From NCBI GenBank assembly GCA_937960715.1, contig CALGOO010000053.1, positions 1-5,219 of the forward strand: 5,219 bases of DNA. Direction: 5' to 3'. A program made the translations under genes and the position numbers. Positions within the stretch are counted from its first letter, which is position 1, and every line of letters begins with the position of its first letter. This document shows positions 1 to 5,219 of this stretch, one piece after another. This stretch comes from an uncultured Candidatus Competibacteraceae bacterium (GTDB taxonomy: Bacteria > Pseudomonadota > Gammaproteobacteria > Competibacterales > Competibacteraceae). The notes under the pieces were generated by a model. The model worked only from the letters and a program-made list of their open reading frames with translations, was not told the DNA's origin and searched no databases.

Positions 1-131
1 TGCTCGCCGACCCGGCCTTTCACCCGCTCGAACAGTGGCTCCGCCAGCGCCCGGTGGATGTGGATGAACTGCAAACCGGGGTGGACCAGCTTCTCGAACA
101 GGTCCGGCAACGGGCGCTGGAACAACCGTAA
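1..131 (+). CDS. 3' end of an unrecognised gene (partial)
   Basis: An open frame enters from the left edge (first full codon at position 3) and ends at TAA 129-131, giving 42 residues. The peptide begins LADPAFHPLEQWLRQRP and ends LEQVRQRALEQP. It is rich in Leu, Gln, Arg and Glu with no Gly, as expected for a helical, possibly coiled-coil C-terminus. Third positions are mostly G or C, like the other genes here, which supports real coding. I do not recognise the family and assign no function. The stop lies 57 bp before the integrase start on the same strand, so co-transcription with the integrase is possible but not shown. Too little is visible to tell whether this is a core gene or part of the mobile region. 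Confidence 0.5.
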   Translation, partial: LADPAFHPLEQWLRQRPVDVDELQTGVDQLLEQVRQRALEQP

Positions 132-188
132 AATCTGCTGGAATTGCCACATCCGCTCACCTGAAAACCCAGAGCCGGAACTGACCTC

Positions 189-1373
189 ATGAGCGTTGCG
201 TCCCCCTCCCCCATCGTTCTCCATCAAAACGAAGAAAGCGCCCCTCCCCTGCCCCTGGAACGCCTGCGCCTCCCCGACGAGCTGGACGGCCGCGCCGGTG
301 GCAACCGCGCCGGGCCGGACGTGGTCTGCCAACTGGCCGCCGGCAACGACCTGGAAGCGGTACAAGCTTGGCTCGCCGAGTTCCACGACTCGCCGCAAAC
401 GCTGCGCAACTACCGCAAGGAAGCCGAGCGCCTGCTGTTGTGGGCGCTGCTGGAGCGCGGCAAACCACTGTCCAGCCTGACCCGCGAGGATTGCATCCTG
501 TACGAAATCTTTCTCGCCGACCCGCAACCTCGTGACCGCTGGTGCGGGCAAAAGGCACCGCGTTTCAATTCCCGTTGGCGACCCTTTATGGGGCCGCTCA
601 GTCCCGCCAGCCGCAAACTGGCCATGTTGATCATCAATTCCCTGTTCAGCTACCTGGTCAAGGCCGGCTATCTCGCCGGCAACCCGCTGGCGCTGGCTCG
701 CCGCCGAAGTCGCGGCCATCAACCCATACGCCAGGTGGAACGCTTTCTCGAACACGACCAATGGCAAGCCCTGCTCGCCACGGTCGACGAACTGCCCCGC
801 GACAGCGAACGCGACTGCCAGCACCATGCCCGCGCCAGGTATCTGACCGCCCTGCTCTACCTGCTCGGTCCCCGCGTCAGCGAAGTCGCGGAACACACCA
901 TGAGCAGCTTCGTCCAGATTCGCGGGCGCTGGTGGTGGCGGGTGATCGGCAAGGGCCGTAAGGAAGCCCAGGTGCCGGTCAATCAGGACATGCTACAAGC
1001 CCTGCGCGACTACCGGCGCTTTCACGGCTTGCCACCCCTGCCCGCGCCGGACGAGACCACCCCGCTGGTGCTCAATCTCAAGGGCACCAGCGGCATCGGC
1101 GACAACATGATCTACCGCATCGTCAAGGACCTGGTGGCGAAAGCGGCGGCCCGGCTGGAAGCGGACGATCCCCATCAGGCCGACAAGCTGCGCCGCGCCT
1201 CCACCCACTGGTTCCGCCACACCAGCATCACCCACCAGGCCGACGCCGGCATCGATATTCAATTCCTCCAGCGCAACGCCCGCCACGCTCGCATCGACAC
1301 CACCGGCCTGTACCTGCACGCCGAGGAAAAGGAATGGCACGAAACCATGGAACGCCACCGGCTCAAGGAATGA
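189..1373 (+). CDS. Tyrosine recombinase / phage-type integrase
   Basis: This 394-residue protein is predicted to cut and rejoin DNA at specific sites through a covalent 3'-phosphotyrosine link. An N-terminal SAM-like core-binding domain spans about residues 53-170 and the catalytic domain about 185-380. All six catalytic positions can be assigned: R229 in GPRVSEV, K255 in IGKGRK, H340 and R343 in HWFRHT, H366 in ARHARIDTT and the nucleophile Y375 in LYLH. The recombinase therefore looks intact. ARH replaces the more usual LGH, and GPR replaces GLR. The first 50 residues are Pro-rich and probably flexible. The ATG at 189 is preceded by a weak GGAA (177-180) at 8-nt spacing; no strong promoter was seen in 132-188. 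The stop is 7 bp from the stop of the convergent ATPase gene. The last 28 codons recur at 2659-2754. Mobile-element integrase is more likely than the XerC/D housekeeping role, given the length (XerC/D are about 300 residues) and the context. Its attachment sites are not identified. Confidence 0.92.
   Translation: MSVASPSPIVLHQNEESAPPLPLERLRLPDELDGRAGGNRAGPDVVCQLAAGNDLEAVQAWLAEFHDSPQTLRNYRKEAERLLLWALLERGKPLSSLTREDCILYEIFLADPQPRDRWCGQKAPRFNSRWRPFMGPLSPASRKLAMLIINSLFSYLVKAGYLAGNPLALARRRSRGHQPIRQVERFLEHDQWQALLATVDELPRDSERDCQHHARARYLTALLYLLGPRVSEVAEHTMSSFVQIRGRWWWRVIGKGRKEAQVPVNQDMLQALRDYRRFHGLPPLPAPDETTPLVLNLKGTSGIGDNMIYRIVKDLVAKAAARLEADDPHQADKLRRASTHWFRHTSITHQADAGIDIQFLQRNARHARIDTTGLYLHAEEKEWHETMERHRLKE
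1290..1373 (+). repeat. Direct repeat copy 1: integrase 3' end
   Basis: These 84 bp encode the final 27 residues of the integrase plus its stop, starting at the Arg-Ile-Asp codons just before the catalytic tyrosine. They match 2659-2754 at 76 of 84 positions by hand alignment. The second copy also carries a 12-bp insertion. The first 25 bp of the two copies are identical. The starts of the two copies are 1369 bp apart, in the same orientation, and they bracket the ATPase gene. Confidence 0.9.
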
Positions 1374-1380
1374 ATCGCGC

Positions 1381-2538
1381 TTACCGATGATCGATCAGAC
1401 GCCATCCCACGACCTGGAGCCCTTCCCGCTCATAGCGCCCCTCCCCGCCATACACCAGAATCGGTGGCAAGGCATCGTTCCCGGCCAGGGTCCGCCATTT
1501 TTGGGCGGACTGTGGCCAGTCGGCGGCAAATGTGCTGCCCGATTTGATCTCGATGGCTTGCAGTCCCCGCGGGGTTTCGTACAGCACATCGACCTCGTGG
1601 CCGACATGATCGCGCCAGAAATACAGGTCAGCCGGCTGACCTGCATGGAATCGCCGTTTGACCAGTTCGCTGACGACCCAGGTTTCAAACAATGCACCGC
1701 GCGCCGCATGCGTCTCGATGCTCGCCGCGTCGCGAATGCCCAACAGCCAGGCCATCAGCCCGACATCCAGGAAATACAGCTTCGAGGTTTTGACCAACCG
1801 CTTGCCGAAATTACGGTGATACGGCGGCAGGCGCATGACCAGATAACTCGCCTCCAGCACCGACAGCCAGTCGCGCGCCGTCACCGCCGAAACGCCGCAA
1901 TCGGCGCCCAGGGCGGTCAGGTTGAGCATCTGGCTGGATCGCGCCGCGCACATCCGCACAAAACGCTGAAACTGGGTCAGATCGCGGATGGCGATCAATT
2001 GCCGGACATCGCGTTCCAGATAGGTCGCGACATAGTTCGGAAACCAGTCGTCCGGCGACAGATCGCGGTCATAAAGCGCCGGATATCCGCCCTGCCAGAG
2101 CATCACTTCCAATGAACGCGGCTGCCGATCCACCCCCGCCAGTTCGCCCGCCGACAAGGGCAACAACTCGACGCGCCCCACCCGGCCGGCGAGGGACTGG
2201 GTCACGCCGGACATTAAATCGAACTGAGCGGAACCGGTCAGAATGAAATCACCCATCCGGCCTCGTTCGTCCACCAACCCTTGCACCCAGGACAGTAACG
2301 CCGGACAGCGCTGTGCCTCGTCCAGAATGGCGCCCTCGGCAAATCGCCGCAGAAACCGGCGCGGATCGCGCTCGGCAAATTCGCGCTCATCCGGATTTTC
2401 CAGTGAAACATAGGGTTTATCGGTGAACGTGGCCTTCGCCAAAGTTGTTTTGCCCGACTGACGTGGCCCCGTCAAGACGATGATCGGGAAACCTTTCGCC
2501 AGACGATGCAAGGTGCTCGTCGCGGTGCGGGGAATCAT
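1381..2538 (-). CDS. AAA ATPase with DUF4143 (PD-(D/E)XK-like) C-terminus
   Basis: This 385-residue cytoplasmic protein belongs to the widespread AAA_14 plus DUF4143 family of predicted ATP-binding proteins, whose cellular role is poorly defined. The N-terminal P-loop domain has Walker A GPRQSGKTT (residues 24-32, with K30), Walker B AILDEAQ (70-76, with D73 and E74) and a sensor-1-like FILTGSAQ (98-105). A winged-helix-like stretch lies at about 190-240. The C-terminal part resembles a PD-(D/E)XK nuclease fold: E285 in ALFETWV, D317 in HEVDVLY, and E330 and K332 in AIEIKSGS. Length and domain order are normal for the family, so the gene looks intact. The ATG at 2536-2538 has only a weak GGA at 8-nt spacing. 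The gene is transcribed against the integrase and ends 7 bp from it. Such genes are often accessory and patchily distributed. A role in defence, toxicity or DNA processing would be speculation. Confidence 0.9.
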   Translation of the reverse strand: MIPRTATSTLHRLAKGFPIIVLTGPRQSGKTTLAKATFTDKPYVSLENPDEREFAERDPRRFLRRFAEGAILDEAQRCPALLSWVQGLVDERGRMGDFILTGSAQFDLMSGVTQSLAGRVGRVELLPLSAGELAGVDRQPRSLEVMLWQGGYPALYDRDLSPDDWFPNYVATYLERDVRQLIAIRDLTQFQRFVRMCAARSSQMLNLTALGADCGVSAVTARDWLSVLEASYLVMRLPPYHRNFGKRLVKTSKLYFLDVGLMAWLLGIRDAASIETHAARGALFETWVVSELVKRRFHAGQPADLYFWRDHVGHEVDVLYETPRGLQAIEIKSGSTFAADWPQSAQKWRTLAGNDALPPILVYGGEGRYEREGLQVVGWRLIDHR

Positions 2539-2539
2539 C

Positions 2540-2572
2540 TTACAAATCCAAACTAAAATTATTGATTTGTAA
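2540..2572. promoter_or_regulatory. Inverted repeat in the ATPase 5' leader
   Basis: TTACAAATC (2540-2548) and GATTTGTAA (2564-2572) form a perfect 9-bp inverted repeat with a 15-bp spacer, ending one base before the ATPase ATG. A second perfect inverted repeat, TAAAATTA (2554-2561) with TAATTTTA (2570-2577), is interleaved with it. The two would form mutually exclusive stems. A third, ATTTTA-A-TAAAAT, occupies 2572-2584. They could be a repressor operator or an RNA hairpin over the start codon. Low complexity raises the chance of random AT palindromes, so function is an inference. Confidence 0.35.
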
Positions 2573-2601
2573 TTTTAATAAAATGACAGCTTGTTGCACA
2601 A
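2572..2601 (-). promoter_or_regulatory. Candidate sigma-70 promoter for the ATPase gene
   Basis: On the - strand, TTGTGC (2601-2596, 3 of 6 matches to TTGACA) is followed after 18 bp by TAAAAT (2577-2572, 5 of 6 matches to TATAAT). Transcription would start near 2565 and leave a leader of about 26 nt before the ATG. The surrounding sequence is about 30% GC, against a GC-rich background, which fits a promoter. The -35 is weak, so the call is tentative. Confidence 0.4.
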
Positions 2602-2604
2602 GCT
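2588..2604. promoter_or_regulatory. 17-bp palindrome over the ATPase -35, possible operator
   Basis: AGCTTGTTGCACAAGCT has perfect 7-bp arms around TGC. It overlaps the candidate -35 box of the ATPase promoter (2596-2601), a classic position for a repressor operator. Partly complementary outer arms (ACAGC 2586-2590 and GCTGT 2610-2614) offer an alternative stem. There is no T-run directly after it on either strand, so an intrinsic terminator is unlikely. No regulator gene is visible in the window. Confidence 0.35.
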
Positions 2605-2658
2605 TTCTGGCTGTTTTAAGGAATGAAATAGGCTTGGAACGCGATTTCTTATGCAGTC

Positions 2659-2754
2659 CGCATCGACACCACCGGCCTGTACCCGCGCGCCAAGGAAAAG
2701 GAATGGCAAAAGGAATGGCACGAAACCATGGAACGGCATCGGCTCAAAGATTAA
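2659..2754 (+). pseudogene. Remnant of an integrase 3' end (second copy)
   Basis: This is a fragment of a second integrase gene, or a duplicate of the 3' end of the gene at 189-1373. It reads RIDTTGLYPRAKEKEW, then QKEWHETMERHRLKD, and stops at TAA 2752-2754. The reading frame is preserved, including the catalytic tyrosine codon (2680-2682) and a proper stop. Nothing upstream encodes the rest of a recombinase: the same frame meets TAG at 2629-2631, and there is no ATG between that stop and the homology. Against copy 1 it has 8 substitutions in 84 aligned positions; changes include Leu to Pro and His to Arg just after the tyrosine. It also has an in-frame 12-bp tandem duplication. It cannot make a recombinase by itself. 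The left homology edge is sharp at 2659, and similarity ends at the stop codon. Confidence 0.88.
2696..2719 (+). repeat. 12-bp tandem duplication within the integrase remnant
   Basis: The unit AAAAGGAATGGC occurs at 2696-2707 and again, exactly, at 2708-2719. Copy 1 in the intact integrase has the unit once. The insertion is in frame and adds four codons, turning KEWHE into KEWQKEWHE. It looks like a replication-slippage or misalignment event after the two copies separated. Confidence 0.9.
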
Positions 2755-2756
2755 AC

Positions 2757-2794
2757 TTCCGCCGCTTCGAACCGGGCGGGTTTGTCCGGCGGAG
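2757..2794 (+). other. GC-rich hairpin in the gdhA upstream region
   Basis: CCGCCG (2759-2764) pairs with CGGCGG (2787-2792), extended by T2758-A2793 and a T2757-G2794 wobble. Inside it, CGAACC (2768-2773) pairs with GGTTTG (2779-2784) around a 5-nt loop, with a small internal loop between the two stems. It begins just after the remnant's stop codon. No T-run follows, so it is not a convincing intrinsic terminator. It may be a leader structure of the gdhA mRNA or a relic of the integrase end. Confidence 0.35.
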
Positions 2795-2826
2795 CGAAGG
2801 TTCGCGACCAAAATCCAAATCAAATC

Positions 2827-2831
2827 AAGGA
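2827..2831 (+). promoter_or_regulatory. Ribosome binding site supporting the 2843 start of gdhA
   Basis: AAGGA lies 11 nt before the ATG at 2843. The spacing is slightly long, but this is the only Shine-Dalgarno-like site near a start that gives a protein of normal family length. The upstream in-frame ATG at 2651 lacks a good site and lies at the edge of the integrase remnant. Confidence 0.6.
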
Positions 2832-2842
2832 AAAACCCCGTT

Positions 2843-4198
2843 ATGTCTTCCTATATCCACGACACGATCAACTACCTCCGGCAATCCAGCCCGGCCCAGG
2901 GCGAGTTCTACCAAGCCGCCGAGGAAGTGCTCTCCTCTCTCAAGCCCCTGCTCGACCGCAACCCCAAGTACCAGAAGCACAACATCATCCAGCGTATCGT
3001 CGAGCCGGAGCGGCAGATTCTGTTCCGGGTCGCCTGGGTCGATGACCGGGGCAACGTGCAGGTCAACAAGGGCTATCGCATCGAATTCAACTCCGCGATC
3101 GGCCCCTACAAGGGCGGTCTGCGCTTCCATCCCAATGTCACCGCCGGCACCATCAAGTTTCTGGGCTTCGAGCAGATTTTCAAAAACTCCCTAACCGGCT
3201 TGGCCATCGGCGGCGCCAAGGGCGGCTCCAACTTCGATCCCAAGGGCAAGTCCGACAATGAAATCATGCGGTTCTGCCAGTCGTTCATGACCGAACTGTT
3301 CCGCCACATCGGCGCCACCATCGACGTACCGGCCGGCGACATCGGCGTCGGCGGCCGCGAGATCGGTTATCTCTACGGTCAGTACAAGCGCCTGACCGGC
3401 CGCTACGAAGGCGTGCTGACCGGCAAGGGCCTGAACTGGGGCGGCTCGCTGGTGCGCACCGAGGCCACCGGCTACGGCGCGGTCTACTTCGCCCAGAACA
3501 TGCTGGCCGAACGCGGCGACTCCCTGGAAGGCAAGGTCTGCACCGTTTCCGGCTCCGGCAACGTCTCCATCTACACCATCGAAAAGCTCTATCAGGTCGG
3601 CGCGAAACCGATCACCGTCAGTGACTCCAACGGCATGATTCACGACGAGCGCGGCATCGACCTGAGCCTCCTCAAGCACGTCAAGGAAGTGGAGCGCGCC
3701 CGACTGACCCGCTACGCCGAGCAACGGCCAAGCGCGGCCTACACCCCGATTGACGATTACCCCGCCGGTCGCAACGGCGTCTGGAGCGTGCCCTGCGACG
3801 CCGCCTTCCCCAGCGCCACCCAGAACGAAGTGAGCGACGAAGACGCCGCCGCATTGCTGAAGAACGGCTGCATCTGCATTTCCGAGGGCGCCAACATGCC
3901 CTCCACCGCCGGCGCGATCGACAAATTCCTGGCCGCCGGCATCGCCTACGGTCCGGCCAAGGCCGCCAACGCCGGCGGCGTTGCCACCAGCCAGTTGGAA
4001 ATGAGTCAGAACGCCAGCATGTTGCAGTGGACCTTCGAGGAAGTGGACGCCAAGCTCCAGCGGATCATGGAAAACATCTACCGTACCGCCAGCGAAACCG
4101 CCAAGGAGTTCGGCGCGCCCGGTAACCTGGTGCTCGGCGCCAACATCGCCGGCTTCCGCAAGGTCGCCGACGCCATGATCGACCAGGGCGTGGTTTGA
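2843..4198 (+). CDS. gdhA: NADP-specific glutamate dehydrogenase
   Basis: The enzyme interconverts 2-oxoglutarate plus ammonium and L-glutamate using NADP(H), mainly for ammonium assimilation in the cytoplasm. The 451 residues compare with 447 for E. coli GdhA. The N-terminal substrate domain has GPYKGGLRFHP (87-97, substrate Lys K90), GGAKGGSNFDP (123-133, catalytic Lys K126) and PAGDIGVGGRE (163-173, catalytic Asp D166). The Rossmann domain has SGSGNVS (236-242) and, after the second strand, SDSNG (260-264). Ser rather than an acidic residue at 262 suits NADP over NAD. CISEGANMPST (345-355) is the typical C-terminal motif. The ATG at 2843 was chosen by family length and the RBS; the frame stays open back to 2651, but that extension only translates the integrase remnant out of frame. 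gltB follows on the same strand after 206 bp. No clear promoter was found, so transcription may begin in the AT-rich region at 2539-2640 or in the remnant. Confidence 0.95.
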   Translation: MSSYIHDTINYLRQSSPAQGEFYQAAEEVLSSLKPLLDRNPKYQKHNIIQRIVEPERQILFRVAWVDDRGNVQVNKGYRIEFNSAIGPYKGGLRFHPNVTAGTIKFLGFEQIFKNSLTGLAIGGAKGGSNFDPKGKSDNEIMRFCQSFMTELFRHIGATIDVPAGDIGVGGREIGYLYGQYKRLTGRYEGVLTGKGLNWGGSLVRTEATGYGAVYFAQNMLAERGDSLEGKVCTVSGSGNVSIYTIEKLYQVGAKPITVSDSNGMIHDERGIDLSLLKHVKEVERARLTRYAEQRPSAAYTPIDDYPAGRNGVWSVPCDAAFPSATQNEVSDEDAAALLKNGCICISEGANMPSTAGAIDKFLAAGIAYGPAKAANAGGVATSQLEMSQNASMLQWTFEEVDAKLQRIMENIYRTASETAKEFGAPGNLVLGANIAGFRKVADAMIDQGVV

Positions 4199-4217
4199 CC
4201 CTAGCGTTGACTTTTTC

Positions 4218-4251
4218 GTCGCCGGTCCTTTCGAACAGACAGGTCGGCGAC
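4218..4251 (+). other. Hairpin downstream of gdhA
   Basis: GTCGCCGGTC (4218-4227) pairs with GGTCGGCGAC (4242-4251) to form a 10-bp stem with two G-T wobbles and a 14-nt loop, starting 20 nt after the gdhA stop. The T-run (4212-4216) lies before the stem, not after it, so this is not a standard intrinsic terminator in either direction. It could protect the gdhA mRNA 3' end or attenuate read-through into gltB. Confidence 0.4.
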
Positions 4252-4267
4252 GCTGCCATCGCGGCGG

Positions 4268-4297
4268 TTGCGCGAACGGTCATCGGGTCGGTAGTAT
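4268..4297 (+). promoter_or_regulatory. Weak sigma-70-like promoter candidate for gltB
   Basis: TTGCGC (4268-4273, 3 of 6) and TAGTAT (4292-4297, 4 of 6) are separated by 18 bp, in a spacer that becomes AT-richer towards gltB. A start near 4304 would give a leader of about 100 nt. The boxes are poor, and read-through from gdhA is an equally good explanation. No sigma-54 site was recognised. Confidence 0.22.
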
Positions 4298-4392
4298 TGA
4301 ATTTCTCGATTTTTCGGGATTGTTACGGTCTTCGGCCCATCAACGGCTTGAGATCCGTTCGAGCAGGGAAGCCATCAGCCGCTGTTATTTTT

Positions 4393-4397
4393 GAGGA
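4393..4397 (+). promoter_or_regulatory. Ribosome binding site of gltB
   Basis: GAGGA lies 7 nt before the ATG at 4405, which is near-ideal spacing. It selects this start over the in-frame ATG at 4411 (13 nt away) and over the out-of-frame ATG at 4398, which directly abuts the site. Confidence 0.75.
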
Positions 4398-4404
4398 ATG
4401 ACTC

Positions 4405-5219
4405 ATGAGCATGACCCGCCCACCCGCCTCCGAAGGACTCTATGACCCGCGTAACGAGCATGATTCCTGCGGCATCGGTTTCGTCGTCGACATCAAGAAC
4501 CGCAAAAGCCACCAGCCCGTCCGCCAAGGTCTGGAAATCCTGGCCAACCTGAGCCATCGCGGCGCGGTGGGCGCCGACCCGCTGGCCGGCGACGGCGCCG
4601 GTATCTTGGTGCAACTCCCCGACGCCTTCCTGCGGGCCGAGTGCGCCGATCTCGGTTTCGACCTGCCCACGCCCGGCGACTACGCAGTCGGCATGGTCTT
4701 CCTCCCCCGCGACGCCCAGACCCGCGCGCAGAGCGAGGCCGCCCTGGAGCGCACCGTCGCCGCCGAGGGCCAGCTCTTCCTGGGCTGGCGCGACGTGCCC
4801 ACCGACAACTCCTGCCTGGGCCGCAGCGTGCGCCCGTCCGAGCCGGTGGTGCGTCAGGCCTTCGTCCAACGCGGCCCGAATTGCCCGGACGCCGACGCCT
4901 TCGAACGCAAGCTGTTCGTCATCCGCAAGCAGACCCACCATGCCATCTGGGATCTGGAATTGCTTGGTAGCCAGCAGTTCTACATCGCCTCGTTCTCGTC
5001 CCGCACCCTGGTGTACAAGGGGATGATCCTGGCGCGCAACATCGGCGTGTACTACCCCGATCTGCGCGACGAGCGGCTGGCATCGGCCCTGGCCCTGGTC
5101 CACCAGCGCTTCTCCACCAACACCTTCCCCTCCTGGGCGCTGGCCCACCCGTTCCGTTACCTGTGCCACAACGGCGAGATCAACACCCTGCGCGGCAACA
5201 TCAACTGGATGCTGGCCCG
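4405..5219 (+). CDS. gltB: Glutamate synthase large subunit, N-terminal part (partial)
   Basis: The large subunit of NADPH-dependent glutamate synthase (GOGAT) hydrolyses glutamine and passes the ammonia to 2-oxoglutarate, forming glutamate with electrons delivered through GltD. Only 271 residues are visible, nearly a fifth of the roughly 1500 expected; the frame is open at the window edge. They cover the class II (Ntn-type) glutaminase domain. The nucleophile is C22 in HDSCGIGF, so maturation would remove a 21-residue propeptide to expose it as the N-terminal Cys. Other family motifs are SHRGAVGADPLAGDGAGI (50-67), HQRFSTNTFPSW (233-244) and HNGEINTLRGNINW (255-268), whose Asn-Gly pair should form the oxyanion hole. 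The start at 4405 rests on a well-placed GAGGA. Following gdhA on the same strand, it joins the two routes to glutamate at one locus. gltD is expected downstream but is not visible. Confidence 0.96.
   Translation, partial: MSMTRPPASEGLYDPRNEHDSCGIGFVVDIKNRKSHQPVRQGLEILANLSHRGAVGADPLAGDGAGILVQLPDAFLRAECADLGFDLPTPGDYAVGMVFLPRDAQTRAQSEAALERTVAAEGQLFLGWRDVPTDNSCLGRSVRPSEPVVRQAFVQRGPNCPDADAFERKLFVIRKQTHHAIWDLELLGSQQFYIASFSSRTLVYKGMILARNIGVYYPDLRDERLASALALVHQRFSTNTFPSWALAHPFRYLCHNGEINTLRGNINWMLA

Noticed and set aside
144..172. TTGCCA as a -35 box for the integrase
   Set aside because: No AT-rich -10 occurs 16-18 bp downstream.
1388..1397. Perfect 10-bp palindrome TGATCGATCA at the ATPase 3' end
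   Set aside because: It lies within codons for the last residues and is short enough to arise by chance; it is not repeated at the other boundary.
1387..2115. A 242-codon open frame on the + strand
   Set aside because: It lies entirely opposite the ATPase gene, whose Walker and PD-(D/E)XK motifs are clear; the + strand product shows no recognisable domain.
2716..2731. TGGCACG in the remnant as a sigma-54 -24 box for gdhA
   Set aside because: The matching -12 element (TTGC) is absent at the required spacing, and the same sequence exists in the integrase coding region.
2811..2819. AAATCCAAA shared with 2544-2552, a possible insertion footprint
   Set aside because: Nine bp of A-rich sequence is too short, and the positions do not match the edges of the integrase repeat.
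4207..4236. TTGACT at 4207-4212 as a gltB -35 box
   Set aside because: No acceptable -10 follows at 16-18 bp; the sequence there is TTCGAA or similar, within the hairpin.
4195..4401. A 68-codon + strand frame overlapping the gdhA stop and filling the gdhA-gltB spacer
   Set aside because: It lacks a Shine-Dalgarno site and any recognisable motif, and its composition resembles the non-coding spacer.
4375..5169. A 264-codon open frame on the - strand
   Set aside because: It is antisense to gltB, whose glutaminase motifs are unmistakable, and arises from high third-position GC.

Overview
The window looks like chromosomal DNA of a GC-rich proteobacterium, most likely a gammaproteobacterium. The reasons are the strong G/C preference at third codon positions, an NADP-type glutamate dehydrogenase of the E. 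coli GdhA class, and a proteobacterial-style gltB. A closer taxonomic placement would be guesswork.

Layout. (1) Positions 1-131 hold the last 42 codons of an unrecognised + strand gene. (2) A complete tyrosine recombinase/integrase with all six catalytic positions follows at 189-1373. (3) A complete AAA ATPase/DUF4143 gene lies on the - strand at 1381-2538; its stop codon is only 7 bp from the integrase stop. (4) Positions 2539-2842 contain no intact gene. This stretch holds an AT-rich, densely palindromic leader for the ATPase gene (about 30% GC over 2539-2640), then a degenerate second copy of the last 28 codons of the integrase (2659-2754), then a GC-rich hairpin just before gdhA. (5) gdhA is at 2843-4198. 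(6) A 206-bp spacer holds a hairpin and a weak promoter candidate. (7) The 5' part of gltB (4405 to the window end) encodes the glutaminase half of glutamate synthase and runs off the window.

The right half is a nitrogen-assimilation locus. GdhA aminates 2-oxoglutarate directly with ammonium, while GltB, with a GltD expected outside the window, makes glutamate from glutamine and 2-oxoglutarate. The left half is accessory DNA. The main structural observation is that the ATPase gene and its AT-rich leader are bracketed by two direct copies of the integrase 3' end. The copies match at 76 of 84 positions, and the first 25 bp, which include the catalytic tyrosine codon, are identical. This suggests either a paralogous integrase copy that was mostly deleted or an ATPase cassette that entered at the integrase 3' end and duplicated it. 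The same event appears to have placed foreign sequence directly upstream of gdhA. It also creates a misleading upstream ATG at 2651 that would add 64 spurious residues to GdhA.
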